A DNA stretch of 64,000 nt, from contig CAJNOP010000087.1 in NCBI GenBank assembly GCA_905250075.1, positions 56,406-120,405 on the forward strand, written 5' to 3'. The position numbers and the translations under genes were made by a program. Positions within the stretch are counted from its first letter, which is position 1, and each line of letters starts with the position of its first letter. This document shows positions 1 to 12,215 of this stretch, in pieces. A model generated the notes under the pieces. The model was not told the DNA's origin. It searched no databases and saw only the letters and a list, made by a program, of their open reading frames with translations. This DNA comes from Rotaria sp. Silwood1 (lineage: Eukaryota > Rotifera > Eurotatoria > Philodinida > Philodinidae).

Positions 1-394
1 ATTTCAAGTGCTTTCTGATAGAATGAAAGTGCTTTGCCGTAGTCACCCATGTGTTCATATAACGAGGCTATGTCACTGTAGCAAGCAGACAATGAGGGAT
101 GATTTGGAGAAAGTAGTTTCCTCACAGATTTTGATTGCTTGTTCATAGAATGAGAGAGCTTTCGAATGCTTTGCCATGTTTTCAGAGATTTTAGCGATGT
201 TGTTATAGGAAAAAAAATGAGCGAAGGATAGTTCGATGGAAGCGATTTTTTATGGATTTCTAGTGATTTTTCGTAGAATGAAAGTGCTGTAGAATACTCG
301 GACATGTTTTCATATATCAAACCTATGTTGCCATAGGAAACAGCCAATTTTGGATGATTTGAAGGTAAAGTTTTTTGTCGAATTTCCAATGCTT
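1..394 (-). pseudogene. TPR (kinesin-light-chain-like) repeat gene, broken, partial
   Basis: Read on the minus strand, this stretch encodes three consecutive TPR units of about 42 residues, each with the pattern A-L-S-F-Y-E-K-(S/A)-L-E-I and a linker like L-P-S-N-H-P-x-L. The first reads ALEIRQKTLPSNHPKLAVSY and ends YGNIGLIYENMSEYSTALSF. The middle unit is only readable after a frame change (YNNIAKISENMAKHSKALSF), and the third (SLYEHMGDYGKALSFYQKAL) lies in a further frame, so at least two indels break the gene. TPRs of this type are protein-interaction scaffolds; in bdelloids they often follow an ADP-ribosyltransferase domain. The copy runs off the left edge of the window and stops abruptly at about 394, where an unrelated plus-strand remnant begins. 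Pseudogene status is clear; the parent protein is not. Confidence 0.75.
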
Positions 395-807
395 ACAAAC
401 AAATCCACCTTCATTTAATTCTTCGCTTCCTATACGAATGAATTTAAGACATGGTGAACAAGTAAATTTAAATTTATTGTCATCGAGTAAATATTCCTCA
501 CACGTGGTAGCATTGGTTGTATTATATCGACCGGCAAGCTCCACATTTGACAATAATACAGGTCTATTTAATGGCAGCAATTAAAGGTGAATATTATTTG
601 AGTGTTCGTGCTTAACTTAAAGGTTCTGACTTCATATCAAAACATGACATCGATTTTTATGTGAAAGCAAGCGACGCAACTAATACTACTTCTACTAGCT
701 GCCGTTCTACAACAACTATGACTCGCTATAGGAGTAGCAATTATCTTGTTCAACAAGCTATGATTATTATTTCAATATTTGGACTAACTCTTCTCCTTGG
801 TCAATAA
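391..807 (+). pseudogene. C-terminal remnant of a secreted or GPI-anchored surface protein (unrecognised family)
   Basis: The plus strand reads as a plausible protein end: a beta-rich stretch (RHGEQVNLNLL, VVALVVLYRPASSTFDNNTG, then KGEYYLSVRA), a Thr/Ser-rich linker (SDATNTTSTSCRSTTT) and a short hydrophobic tail (MIIISIFGLTLLLGQ) ending at TAA 805-807. Ser/Thr linker plus hydrophobic C-terminus looks like a GPI-anchor signal. A one-base shift near 584 and an in-frame TAA near 614 interrupt it, and no start or upstream exon is visible, so this is a remnant. It abuts a TPR remnant on the other strand, suggesting a rearrangement breakpoint at about 391. I do not recognise the family; function unknown. 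Confidence 0.45.
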
Positions 808-3246
808 AAAATCAAATTTTTATAAATTATATTCGAGAATATTGAACTAATACATGATTCTTTTTAATAGAAAATCAAGAAAACAAGGTGTGGGTGTGTA
901 AAGCGATTAGAATATTTAGATAGACTCATTTTAATTCATTGAAATTAAGGTTCAATAAATATGTAGCTGTGCACTTCTTTTTGTATCTATTAGAGACAAA
1001 TTGACATGTATTCACGTTCTTGAGAAGTAAGGAAACGAGGAAGCTGAAGAATAGGTATTCTATTTCGTCTTGTATAGTAATGTAAGTTAGTGTTCGTTCG
1101 GGCAATGGAAAACATCATCATCTGGAGTGAGGTCAATGCTAGCTGTGGAATAGTCGATGAGGATAATCTGTTTTTTTTATACTACAATTTAGAAATAGTA
1201 CGACATAGTTTAGCAAAGTATAGCCGAAATTGCTATATAAGCACTCTGTGTATCCGTCAGGTTATTTGCATCTTTCGATATGATCTATTGATGAAACAAT
1301 CATTGATTTCATAATTTAATTCTATGGAATACAGTTGGATATACTGTTGTATTTTTCTTCAAAATTAAAATCTATTATTAAGAAATGTAAAGCTCATTTT
1401 AATTGTGAAATACCTACTGTTCATATTGATGCTGGAATTTGCTATGTAATTTCACAATAAGTAGTGGCATAACTTCATCGACAACTCTCGATCGAGCCGC
1501 TACATATTTCTGAATTAAACGAATCGGTCGCTATGAAATGATAGTTCATCATTTGTATTCGATGTAGACTATGGAAAAAAAATGCAATATTTTCATTTAT
1601 TGATGTGAATGAAAGTAATTGATCGAATTGAATAAATCAGTGTCTATTTAGAATATAGAATACAAGTTTTCGACTAAGATAAGAGAAGAGATTCAAAGAA
1701 TTTCATGAAATTTTAGTGTTAATGAAAGTACTAAAGTTTCTAATGAGATATGAGCTATAATCTTTTATCCATCCAGATAAAATTACAAAATACTACAAAA
1801 TACTTGTTTGAAATGCACCAATGAAAAAGGTAACTCTGGTTAACAATCGATTATCGTTGGAAAAGAAGTATGATTTTTTTAAAATTATTATCATTACCTA
1901 TGTTGTATTAGTATTGCATGACCCACAATGTTAAACAAACCTGATGAATTAGTGAAATAAATAGTAGAAATGAGAACATTTTCAATATAATAAAAGTTCA
2001 CAACGTGCATTTTTTATTTGACATTTTGAAATATTATTTCAATATCTCAAACAATATAGCATAAATTTACACCAGTCAACGTTTGTGATTTCCAAGCTTG
2101 GACCCTGAATGAGCTATGCTAACAAGTTTTGTTTAGAATGATGCTCATCGAAAATATAAATCTTCACAACCGAACAGAAATGTTAATTTCATCAATATGA
2201 ATTCATTACTTTTACACCAGTATAGAAAACCCGAATCATGTGTGATTCTCTCATTTTCAACTTGATTCTATATCGTTCTAGATTTTTTTGTGACATTCAG
2301 CATGTCAATGTCGGTTCGGTTATATTTTTGGCATATTTCAAGACTGAGAGTCAATAACTCGGGAATTCGATACAAAAACTTCGATTGAAAGAACATCACA
2401 ATAAGGTTGAAACTGTCATATTGTTCAATCGTTGCTGCTAATACAATAGTTTCAAAGTTAAACATGGATCAGAAACATCTTGAAATAGTTCAATGATAAC
2501 TCTTGATAGGTTTTTTTTCTATTCTGGCTTCACCTAGCCACATTTCGGATTCATAAGAATAATTATCGATCAACCATCCAAGCCACGCCATGTGTTCAGA
2601 ATCGTCATTATTTTGCCCACATTCGTGTCGTCATCATCATCAACTGTTAATTTTGAATCTAAACTAATTCAATCTTTTTTTAAATTTCCAATAATCATGT
2701 AAATTTTGCACTAATAGAAAACATTTGTACTTCATGAATCTCATTCACATCTACTTGTAATAAAATATCTATAGCTTTTGGTAATGATTCAACTGATTAC
2801 GGTTCGAGTATGTTCAAATCAGAAATGATATAGTATGGACAGTACCATTTTTTCAATAGATCAATGGCATAATGAGGCCACTTTTTCGTCAATCTTTCTT
2901 CATTATCCATGTTGAAAATCATCGTTTCACTCATACATAATACAGTGATTTTAATAAAATAAGATAGTATCACATTTTGTGTGAACCATTTTTGACCTTT
3001 TTAGAAATGTATAATCAATTCTTTGTATAATGTCATTCAAGACTTGTTCTTTACAGGAAAATTATTGTACTAAAATAAACTGAACAGAACAGTTTATCTT
3101 TGATCAAATGATTTTATTGATTATATTTTGTTGATACAAGATAAAAGGAAACAGACTATAAACATAATTTTGTTGAAATAATTTTTTTCATTGAAATCAT
3201 ATGATTGAAATAAAAATACAACATCAGATTAGCTCACACTTAAGAA
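808..3246. other. Gene-poor stretch with one possible decayed reading frame
   Basis: No intact gene seen. A short telomere-like run (GGTGTGGGTGTG) lies at about 887-898. On the minus strand, 2268-2465 and about 2740-2940 give short open stretches (the second starts MSETMIFNMDNEERLTKKW and soon hits a stop) that may be remnants of one old gene, but I cannot name a family. The plus-strand open stretch at 1090-1314 has no protein-like features. Confidence 0.4.
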
Positions 3247-4044
3247 TACCCTAGAGAAAGTACTGAGTTCAGGGTACCCATGTACTGAGAAAGCTCTAGC
3301 AGGGTACCCAATATGGGTACTTTGAAAATTCTCAGTAATTTTACTGATGTATGTACTGTTTGGGGTACCCGTAAAAGTACATTCACTGAATAAGTACCTG
3401 CATGGATACACAAGTCTGTAACTTTACTGAAGGAATCTCGACAGGGTATCCTAAATTTTTCGCGTTCTGTGTGGCGACTATTCATTCACCGTTTTCTTTT
3501 TTACATACGGCTCTATATAAACAAGTCGATAAATCATAAGAAAATAATCAATTTTCATACTAGTTTTTTCTAAATTATTTCTTGACTATTTCTTAGTCGA
3601 GGAAATGCCGAGCTTGGTCGTAAATTAAGATCGGACTACCCTGAAGTGGTCTACGACCAACTCAAGTTGAGTCGGATCCCGACATTGTTCCTGCTAAGTT
3701 TTTGGAATTGAAAAAATTAAATTGAATAAAGTTAAAAAAAATCTAGTAAATTATCTCAAGAAAAAGAAAAAATTTGAAAAAGTCAAAGATCAGGTTCGAT
3801 CCTGAACATACTGAAAATTTGGTAACAGGGTACTTAGAAATACTATACAATGGTACCCAATTCAGTACTTGATCAGTACCTTTAGGTACCCAATTACTGT
3901 GCATTTTCCAGCAGGGTACTTGCCAAAGTACCACTTAGGTACCTGTAAGTACCTGCAAGTACTTTGGTACCCAAAAGTTCCTGTGACATACTGGTATCAG
4001 GGTACTTTTTTGGGTACCCTTAACTCAGTATATTCTCTAGTATA
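3247..4044. mobile_element. Foldback/MITE-like element with GGTACC-rich arms
   Basis: The left end (3247-3279) and the reverse complement of the right end (4012-4044) match over about 33 bp: both read TA-cc/ta-CTAGAGAA, then TACTGAGTT, then AGGGTACCC. Inward, both arms of about 200-240 bp are crowded with GGTACC, GTACTG and AAGTAC motifs in opposite orientation, while the centre (about 3480-3800) lacks them. No transposase frame is visible. This architecture fits a non-autonomous DNA transposon with subterminal repeats. TA-rich flanks leave the target duplication unclear. Open reading stretches inside the arms are translation artefacts of the repeat. Confidence 0.65.
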
Positions 4045-4610
4045 TATACATATGATAAAAAAATAAAGCAACAAAACAAATTTAATATATGATGCATACA
4101 ATACAAACACAAATAAACTGTTTAAACTTGTTTTCATATTCATTGTGTCTTCATAGGATAGATGAATAGATTATCTGAAAAAGAAATCCTTCAAAATTCC
4201 GTCAAAATCGGATGTAATTGCATTATGATAGTTTTTTATATATTATTTTAGTTGTTAGTTGAAATACAATCATAGGATTTACTGTAATGATTCAATTAGT
4301 AGCTTCAAAAACTTACACTTTTTATCCTCTATGTTAATCAAAACATTCGATACACTGTCTAATAGCTGTTGAAATGGCACATAAAGGAAGTCCTATAATA
4401 GTATATTTATGAACGACTCAAACAGTTTGATAGAAGTCAGTCGTTACAATAAGATAAGGACATGCTATTTTTCGACACAAGAGTTTAGCTCAAAATACTT
4501 GACCGATTTCAGAGATTGATCCGGTGTAAAACTTCTGCCATATGGTTTTCAATACTCAACTACATCATTTCATATAGTAAAAAAAAATGGAAGTCATGTT
4601 AATTACTTTT
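4045..4610. other. Intergenic, nothing recognised
   Basis: No coding, RNA or repeat signal seen between the foldback element and the GPCR pseudogene. Confidence 0.5.
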
Positions 4611-5231
4611 TTATATAATATAATTCAAACGTCGTTGTATTTTATGTCGATAAGCTTTAATGGTTTTACGAAGTTGTTCTTTGTAAAATTTTGATGGAAA
4701 TATAAATACAATAAATGTGAGCATAGGTGGCAAAAATGAAATAAAATATCCAACAAGAAATAATCATGCATCATTTGTTGATTTGATACATTTTGATACA
4801 AATACAATGATTACACGTGGTAACCCAAGAATAACAAATGTGATAGGCGTTGTAAATAAGTGTTTATGTTGTTGAAATTGTTCTTGTAAAAGTTGTTTAT
4901 GATTTTGATTATGTTGAACATTGGATTGTAGACGAGATTTTTTCGTTATGATAATAACAGCTGATATTAGATTAATAATAAATGGCGCTAAACCATGAAA
5001 TATATGTATAATAGAATTGAATATTTGTAAACTAGATGGATACGTAGCAATACACCATACCAATAATGAAAATCAAAAGAATAATAATAACTATTTTAGC
5101 TATTTCTCTACTTGTTTTCTCTCGAAAATGAGTAGCATTTATTATTGTAATAGTGCGTTCAACCGCAACACTCGCATTCAACCATTGATTCATATTAAGA
5201 CAAACTCGTAAGAGAAAATCGAGCGATTTAC
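4611..5231 (-). pseudogene. Rhodopsin-like GPCR, C-terminal half, broken by stop, frameshift and transposon insertion
   Basis: The minus strand carries the TM3-to-tail part of a seven-transmembrane receptor. In order: CLNMNQWLNASVAVERTITI (TM3 end; the ERT triplet corresponds to the DRY/ERx motif), a basic loop, a hydrophobic TM4 (KIVIIILLIFIIG), a frame change near 5060, an extracellular loop (VWCIATYPSSLQ), TM5 (FHGLAPFIINLISAVIII), a Gln-rich third loop, TM6 (LFTTPITFVILGLPRVIIVF), an in-frame TGA at 4764-4766 where the family normally has Trp, then TM7 (LFLVGYFISFLPPMLTFIVF) and a basic tail ending at TAA 4611-4613. The 5' half is separated by a mariner element inserted at the TA at 5232-5233. 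Ligand unknown; the copy is dead. Confidence 0.75.
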
Positions 5232-5233
5232 TA

Positions 5234-7283
5234 GGTGAGTAAAAATATTATTCCAGGGGGTAACGCTATGATTTCAAATAGCAATCATAACAAATTTTAT
5301 ACCAAATTAAAGCGCGTCAAAAACGGGATTTAGCAGTACTAAATAGTAAGGTGTATGGCAACTTTTCTATATTAACTTGAAGCAATTTTCAAAAATACTA
5401 TGCTGTGTTGTCGCAGAAAATCAGAGTTATGAGACAATTTAAACTAGATCTGTTTTCAAATGTTGATATATGACAAAGAAATTTTTATTTTTATTAAAGT
5501 TCAGTGAATATAATCAATAGTCAGTATGACGACCGTTAGCATTCTTTACAGCACGAAGACGTGACGGATACGAACATAAGAGAGTTTCAAATAATTCAAT
5601 ATCCGTTTCCATATTTTTCAAAACATCTGAAATGTGTTTCTTCAAAGTTTCTCCTCGATAACGATCACGTTCCGTTTCTGATAGCATTTTTTTCAACTTC
5701 ATTTTCAATTACTGTTCCAATATGTTCAGCCACATTTAGATCAGGCGAGTTTCCGGGCCAAGTGTCATTTCCCCAGAATTTGATGTTATTGTCTTGAAGC
5801 AAATGTTGAGTCATATTTGCTCGCATGCATGGTGCTTTGTCATGGACAAATATTACTTCATCCGAATCGATATCATTTTCTTCATTTTTTAGAAATGGTA
5901 TCACATGTTGCATTAGAATTGTATCACGAAAATATTGGCCCGTCCAAGATTCACCTTTGTCTTTGATAACCCAATGTAACTTTTTGGCAGTAAAAATCAC
6001 AAAAATCCCAATACACACTTGATTTTTAACTATTTCACAATATCTTTCATCGTCTTCTATATCTTCAATACTTTTTGCCCAGACTCGATCATTTTGATAA
6101 TTTGGTCTGCGAACGATCCAGACATAAAATTCATCTGATGGCACAAGGTGTAGAAAGTCTTCTTTAGTCCAGTCTTTTAGCCAATCGCAGAATCACAATC
6201 GATTAGAAATATGAGTTTCTGTTTTTAACGGTTTTGGAATAACATGAAAAGGCTTTAGTCCTTCTCTGGAACGATAATTATCGATGGTTTTTCGAACAAC
6301 ATATTCGTTTTGCTTTTCTGCAATTTCTTTCGCCACAATATAAGAGCTTTTTCCTTGTTTGTCACTTGTGTTCAGAATGATATTTCTATTCGCTTCTGAC
6401 AACTTCAGTTTACGATCAGATTTCGAATAATCAGCAAAACATTCATCATATGATTTCTCCCACCACTCAGTAACAAATCGAGTAGTTCGATGAATTTTCT
6501 GTGCAATCCATTGTCGATTAATAAATGTTGCACCCTCATCGCGAGCTTCACGAAAAGCGATGCATTTAATTCTATCGACCATTCTTTGCTCTTCGTTGTC
6601 GTAAGTACCAGCCATTTTCAATTAATAAATTTAACTGATCAATCAATTTGGTATATTTTTTCTCTTTATAGAGTTTGTCTATCACTAATAACTTTATATA
6701 AGGTCTTACGAACATTTAAAATTCTTTTTCGAAAAATTTCTAAGATAAAATAGGAGTGAGAAAAAATAATGTTGACTAACTGCTATCATGAGTCATTATT
6801 CTTGGAAAAAGAAAGAAAATTATTTTTCTTCTATAACATTAATACTATGCGAAAGAACAGAAACGAAAAAGGAGTGCAAACGAAGCAAGTCACTTAGAAG
6901 AATATAAATGTGCACTGTTTTATCTTTTCTAGTATAATTCCAATACATCGTTATTCACAATTCAGAGAGATAAAAGACAATAGAAAGCAAAAAAAATAAT
7001 CGTAGTTTCAGCTTTGAAGCACGTTGAATCCATATAACACCGATAAATCGACGGATATATGTAGGAAAAACAATCCCATTCTGGCCAAATGATTCATTAT
7101 TTACAGAGTATCGCCATTATATTTCAAAAATTGGTTCAGTTCAACATAGAAAAGTTTCCATATCCCTTACTATTTAGTACTGCTAAATCCCGTTTTTGAC
7201 GCGCTTTAATTTGATATAAAATTTGTTATGATTGCTATTTGAAATCATAGCGTTATCCCCCTGGAATAATATTTTTACCCACC
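5234..7283 (-). mobile_element. Tc1/mariner-superfamily transposon, about 2.05 kb, TA target duplication
   Basis: Near-identical terminal inverted repeats of about 140 bp bound the element. The left end starts GGTGAGTAAAAATATTATTC; the right end, reverse-complemented, starts GGTGGGTAAAAATATTATTC. The match continues inward through the blocks AACGCTATGATTTCAAATAG, AAAGCGCGTCAAAAACGGGA and TTTAGCAGTACTAAATAGTA. TA dinucleotides at 5232-5233 and 7284-7285 are the expected target duplication. A degenerate transposase lies on the minus strand inside. The element sits in a GPCR gene in the same orientation. The high TIR identity suggests a fairly young insertion, although the transposase is already inactivated. 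Confidence 0.9.
5514..6621 (-). pseudogene. Tc1/mariner transposase (DD37E type by spacing), inactivated
   Basis: Starts at ATG 6619-6621. Residues 1-142 form the DNA-binding part, helix-turn-helix type (segments INRQWIAQKIHRTTRFVTEW and SYIVAKEIAEKQNEYVVRKT). An in-frame TGA at 6193-6195 interrupts it; the same frame then continues as the DDE/D catalytic domain: RPNYQNDRVWAKS, IGIFVIFTAKKLHWV, then VHDKAPCMRANM (second acidic residue) and WPGNSPDLNVAEHIG. Counting from the Asp of VHD to the Glu of VAE gives 37 intervening residues. A one-base shift in an A-run near 5695-5705 moves the last about 60 residues (KKMLSETERDRYRGETLKKH onward) to another frame, ending at 5514. One nonsense and one frameshift make this copy non-autonomous. 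The superfamily is certain; the subfamily label rests on my manual spacing count. Confidence 0.85.
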
Positions 7284-7285
7284 TA

Positions 7286-7620
7286 GTACATCAATGCAAA
7301 ATGATCAATGAAAATATGCTGACTAATGAAAAATTTATATTTAATCAATATATACCACGAATTTGTTTATTATCATTCGTGTACAGTTTTTAAAAGGTTG
7401 GCATAATGTCTTTTTCTTCAATACCGATCGTGCATTTAGTGTAAGATTTGAGCTTGTTTTTGAATGAAAAATTCGCAAGTCAATGATCTGGTTTATCACA
7501 ACATTTTTTATATTATAATAAACATCGACATCATAAGAAAATAAAAAAATTTCCGTTTTATCAAACAACAAGTATACACACAGATTAATCAAACGGCGTC
7601 TTTTCTAAAATAAATATAAT
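7286..7620 (-). pseudogene. Possible 5' part of the GPCR gene split by the mariner insertion
   Basis: If the transposon and one TA are removed, the GPCR frame continues on the minus strand into a hydrophobic stretch (NFSLVSIFSLIILH, stop, CTSKSLDFLLRVCLN across the junction), as expected for a transmembrane helix before TM3. Farther up, 7341-7592 has an open stretch in another frame (INLCVYLLFDKTEIFLFSYD) with membrane-like composition. Several frame changes would be needed, so this is a weak inference from position and hydrophobicity. Confidence 0.3.
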
Positions 7621-10600
7621 ATCTTACATTTGAATCATTCCATGAATCAGAGATGAAAAATTATTCTATGTATGATCGAGTTCGATGTCCATGATTTCTT
7701 TCTTCTATATTTTTTCGCTTGTTGAATTTTTTTTTCTATTATACAAAGATTCAGTTGAATTGAGCAAAGCAGCTGCTTGAATAGTTCTTTCTATTTTCAT
7801 CGGAGAAATTCTTCCGGTAAACAATGATCTGATTGTCGCATGTTGCTTATTTCAACCTTATATCAGACGAAGGGACACTGGGTGTGGGTATGGGATTTAG
7901 GCTTGTCATGTATATCTGTACAAATGTGACTTCTGAGTGTGCGTTCAAGTTATAAGCAAAACGATTGAAATGGGCAGATCAGCCGATTTTTACTGGTTGA
8001 AAAATATTTTATATGTATTACTTTTTTTCTGATAAAACTTGTTGAGAGCAACTTTAGGTGCTATTATCAAAATAATCAAACTGTATTGTTCTTAAAATTA
8101 GGGTTGATTTGCTTCTGTTCATCCATGTTGTTTCATTGCTTTAATTAAAGTATACTGTATTTTTTAAAAAGTACAATCAAAACTGTGCTACTTGAGTTAA
8201 AGGAGGAGTGTGAAATTTCAAAATCTGGAGTGTGCAAATCAGTTGCTAGGTATACAACTCTTTTTTCGCACTATACATAGATATCTCACGTACTCGTTTC
8301 TCAAAAATCAAACATATATTAACGACTAGAATATCAGATTTCTTCGCAGAGTACATATGAAATATCCGTTGCAAACTGTTGACAGTCGGTCTACTTCAAC
8401 CTGCTGCTTGAAGGAACTTATAAAATGGTTGTATAAGTGTTGCGACGCGATCTGTAACTTTTGTTATTACTAAGAATTTTACAGCACTTCAACTGAAAAT
8501 GACTGAAAAATGGTATTGCTTTTTTTCTTATATTTAAGCACGTACCAGTTGGACTTACAGTAAAAAACACCAAGAACTATTGTGGTTTTCTCATATTTAA
8601 GCGTAATAGCACGTCATCATCTGTGATAGCTTATGTTTCAGATAAGAACATTTATCATCGAAGTAAGATTCGGAACAATGCTTTGTTTTAGAGTTCTCTG
8701 GGAGAAATGTTGATCAATGCTAGAGCGTGAAATATATTATTTTTTTTAGCTTATTTTAACTCGAATGTTTATTTATGGTTGAAAATTCGTTCTGTTCCTC
8801 CCTGTCTATAGAACTACAGAATGATTCACGTGCTTTAGTATCGTTATTGGTTTGTTTTTGTTTTGTTATTTACTCACATATCTAATTATTGGATGACGAC
8901 AGAACAGAATAAAAGAAAAATTCGGCACTCATTTGACGAGATGATCGTATATCAATCACTTGAAGAAGAAATGAATGAAAATGACCATATACAAAACTGT
9001 CATTTTACTATTATTTCCTCAAACATATATACAAAGAAACATTTTGAAGAATATTTCTTGTAATCCTAATTTATAACTAGATTTGTTCAATATATGATGT
9101 CTTTTTCATTACTTGTCTTATCACTGCTTTGTATCATTTCCTTGATTTACTTGTAATTTTTATTTATTTTTCTGAACTAGTTCTACCATTTACTTTTTAT
9201 AGTGTTCATGGTTTTTGAAAGTATGTTCTCTTTATTCTATTTCTCATTCTTGTATCACTTTCATCATTTCGTATCCCACGTTTTAAACATTATTAGCTTA
9301 CCTGTCGAACAATTAGCTGCGTGATTTGATTACATTCATTGTAGCTTTGCGTTATTTGATATACTTGTAAGTTATCTTCTTCTAAGTCATAATTTTTCCC
9401 TTTCAAGACAATCGTGTTTAACTCTCTTGTCATGCCAAAAGAAGAGAACTATTTCACTTGTACTCATTTAAAAAGACTACTATTTTTAAGGTACAACGAT
9501 TGATTTTAAAAACTATGCCGGGTAGAAATACTGCTAGACATTCATTAGGAAGAAAGTTTGGAAGTTATAAACCTTCCTATAAAACGATAATTTTGTCATA
9601 TTTTCTTGAATTATAAATTTCGACTGTGTTAATTTAGCCGCAGCATGATATTTTTCATTTGCATGACTTATAGAACCATTGTCGAAAAATCATACTTAAG
9701 AAAAGAAAATATTAATCATAGTGACTGTTGAACGTCACTCTTATGATTTTGCATGTTCTCAATAGTTTTCTTGTACTCCTTATTCCAGCATAGAAATTTG
9801 ATCATGAATGTTTCGTAAAAATGATATGTAATAATTTACAATGTATATATTGAGAAGACACCAGGATATGTCATACCATGAGCAACATATCGGGTTCTAA
9901 TAATTCCTCAATAGTTAATAAGCACAGATGAAGTCTGAATCGAATTAAGATCGATTAACTGACTTAAGATGATTCGATAATCATATTAGAATACTTTTGA
10001 TTTGTAAGTTTGGGTATTCGATATATACTGTACAAACAAATGCGAGTTAATTCTCACATTTTACCGTTCCTCAAAGTTTGTGAATATGTCTTCAGAGTAG
10101 TTAGTTGACACCAATAAAGTGAAGTAGTTTTATGTAAATAATTGTCTTCGAATTCAACATCTAATGCTCAATGGATAGAAATTACTGACCCTTTACAGAA
10201 GATAAATTGTAAATATATCTTGTATCACTTACGGAATTATATTCATGGCGATTCACTCGTATTGCCGTGACACTGTGCCCATACATGAATACTCACAAGA
10301 ATAGAATAACGTTCGGAACTCAAGGATAAAATTTTGAATCAAACTATGGTTTTGATTGGTTTTTAAAAACTAAATAAATGGTCTGACTTTTGTGATTTAT
10401 GGAAACTATGATTAACTACAAGTTTTTTTTGAAAAGTTTTACTGTATTCCGTCTGAACGAACGATCTTCGAAAAGAAATCTATTTTTTAATTTCTACGTG
10501 CAGCCTCGCATATGTAAAGGTCTCACATAGAGTACGTCATGTATTAAGTTTCATCCATTTTGTATCCTGCCTTGTCAATATATGAATTTCTTCAAATATT

Positions 10601-11721
10601 TACGCTTCCTTTAACCATCATGTAAAACACTAATATTTCGAAAAATTCCTATGTTGATAATGTGATATTCAAAAAGAATGAAATTTAATACATGACATAG
10701 TTCACATGAGACTTACGTGCATATAAAGCTGCACGTTGAGATTCGAAAATCGATTTTTTTCGAAAACTGTTCGCACAGGTGAATTTTAGTAAAAAGTTAC
10801 GTCGGATAAATATAGAAAAAGAGTTGGAATTTTCTGATCGTTTTATTATTCTCACGATTTAATACTTACAATCTAAGCATCTAAAGGTGCTAAAATAATC
10901 AATCGAAATGGCTATTCAACTGCTTAAAATGTGTGCTTTTCAACACTTCTCAACGAGAAATATAGGCTGGTCTAAGAGACCTGTTTTGCTTAAATTTTTA
11001 CACGGGAGATTTATAAAAATCAGAGCCAAAAAAAGGAAAATGAATATTTTTTTTTAGCAGCCATTACCATTGACCAATTGATGATGGTCGACCCATAAGC
11101 GCATTGAAAATAAGGCTACTTGCCGTTCAAGTATTTCAGAAAAGACAAGCGTGAAAATATTCAGGTATGCGAGACGAAACTTCGCTCACAATATCAGTTC
11201 TATCACCTGAAAAACTATATGATCCCGCCAGTTTTAACCGATCTGGAAATATTTCTAGACCGACTGAATCGGATTGGTTCATTAGTTCGTGACCGGTGAC
11301 AATTATGCTTTGGGTGGGTGTGCGTTTTGGGTTTATGTTGCATTGGGGAGGAACCTTAGTGAGTTTTTGTCTTATAAATGTAGCATTGGAAAAACCTAAA
11401 GATAGAGTTCAAAATTATTGAAACTTGCTGCAATCACCCAGTGGTCTCTATTGTCTATGTTCTTTAGTTAGAAAAACAAAGCAACGACAGCGTTGATTTA
11501 TATTTCTTCTGCCAATAGCTAAGTCCATCATAAAAAAACAACTCATTGAGAAATATATGTTTGGAGAGAATACTTTTGATATCATATAAATACTGACATT
11601 GCCGAGTGGAGGACGTCTTCTACGTTGTCCGTATACAGTTGCAATGCTTATCTTATATTTTGTCTGAAGTTTTCACCTGTTGTCACTTGTCATCGAACAG
11701 AAAGGTTAAAAAATCTTTTAC
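7621..11721. other. Long gene-poor stretch
   Basis: About 4.1 kb with no recognisable gene. A telomere-like run (GGGTGTGGGTATGGG) sits at about 7880-7895, and a shorter one (GGGTGGGTGTG) near 11310-11325. The open stretch at 8863-9063 (+, 66 codons) has no domain, signal peptide or flanking splice signals that persuade me. I found no tRNA or inverted-repeat element here by eye. Confidence 0.45.
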
Positions 11722-12160
11722 ATGATAAACATCATTGTTGATCCTGTGGTACCTATGAATGCAACATTTTACAAAGAGAATTATTCATCAAACTTCTCCT
11801 TTCATGATTATTGTCGTTCTGTAACAAGCACTCAATGAGTAATTATGACAGCAGGTGACTATCATATTCCGCCTAGTGATGCAACTGCTTTTCTTCTTGG
11901 TTGTCAATTTATTACTCGATTTCCATGTATGAAATCATTTCAGTGTGATTTGAGTTTGGAGTATAAAGTTCTGTTTTTTCTCGTTGGTAATATAAGAAAA
12001 CGAGGAAGTAATAGACGTATGCTATCGATTCAATTATTCAAAACATGACTTTTAAAACTACGTATTCAGCGCCTACATCTAATAAGACGTCATCGACGTT
12101 GTATATAAATGATGAGAGCGAAACGAAAATACAATCAGGATTTTATCATTTGCTCTAGAA
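11722..12160 (+). pseudogene. Unrecognised coding remnant upstream of the multicopper oxidase
   Basis: From ATG 11722-11724 the plus strand is open for 109 codons to 12048 except for one in-frame TGA after CRSVTSTQ. It reads protein-like (VVPMNATFYKENYSSNFSFH before the stop, GDYHIPPSDATAFLLGCQFI after it). A neighbouring frame continues from 12044 as MTFKTTYSAPTSNKTSSTLY to a TAG near 12160. No domain recognised. It may be a remnant of a small gene or chance; it ends about 60 bp before the oxidase start. Confidence 0.25.
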
Positions 12161-12215
12161 AATTATATATAGTTTTGTACAAGTGTGATCATATTTCTTA
12201 AAGAAAGACAATAAA

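Noticed and set aside
1090..1314. 74-codon plus-strand frame
   Set aside because: No features beyond being open; flanked by AT-rich non-coding sequence.
5234..7283. Active mariner transposon
   Set aside because: The transposase has an in-frame TGA and a frameshift, so this copy cannot make the full enzyme.
8863..9063. 66-codon plus-strand frame in the gene-poor region
   Set aside because: No recognisable motif, splice context or signal; length is expected by chance over 4 kb.
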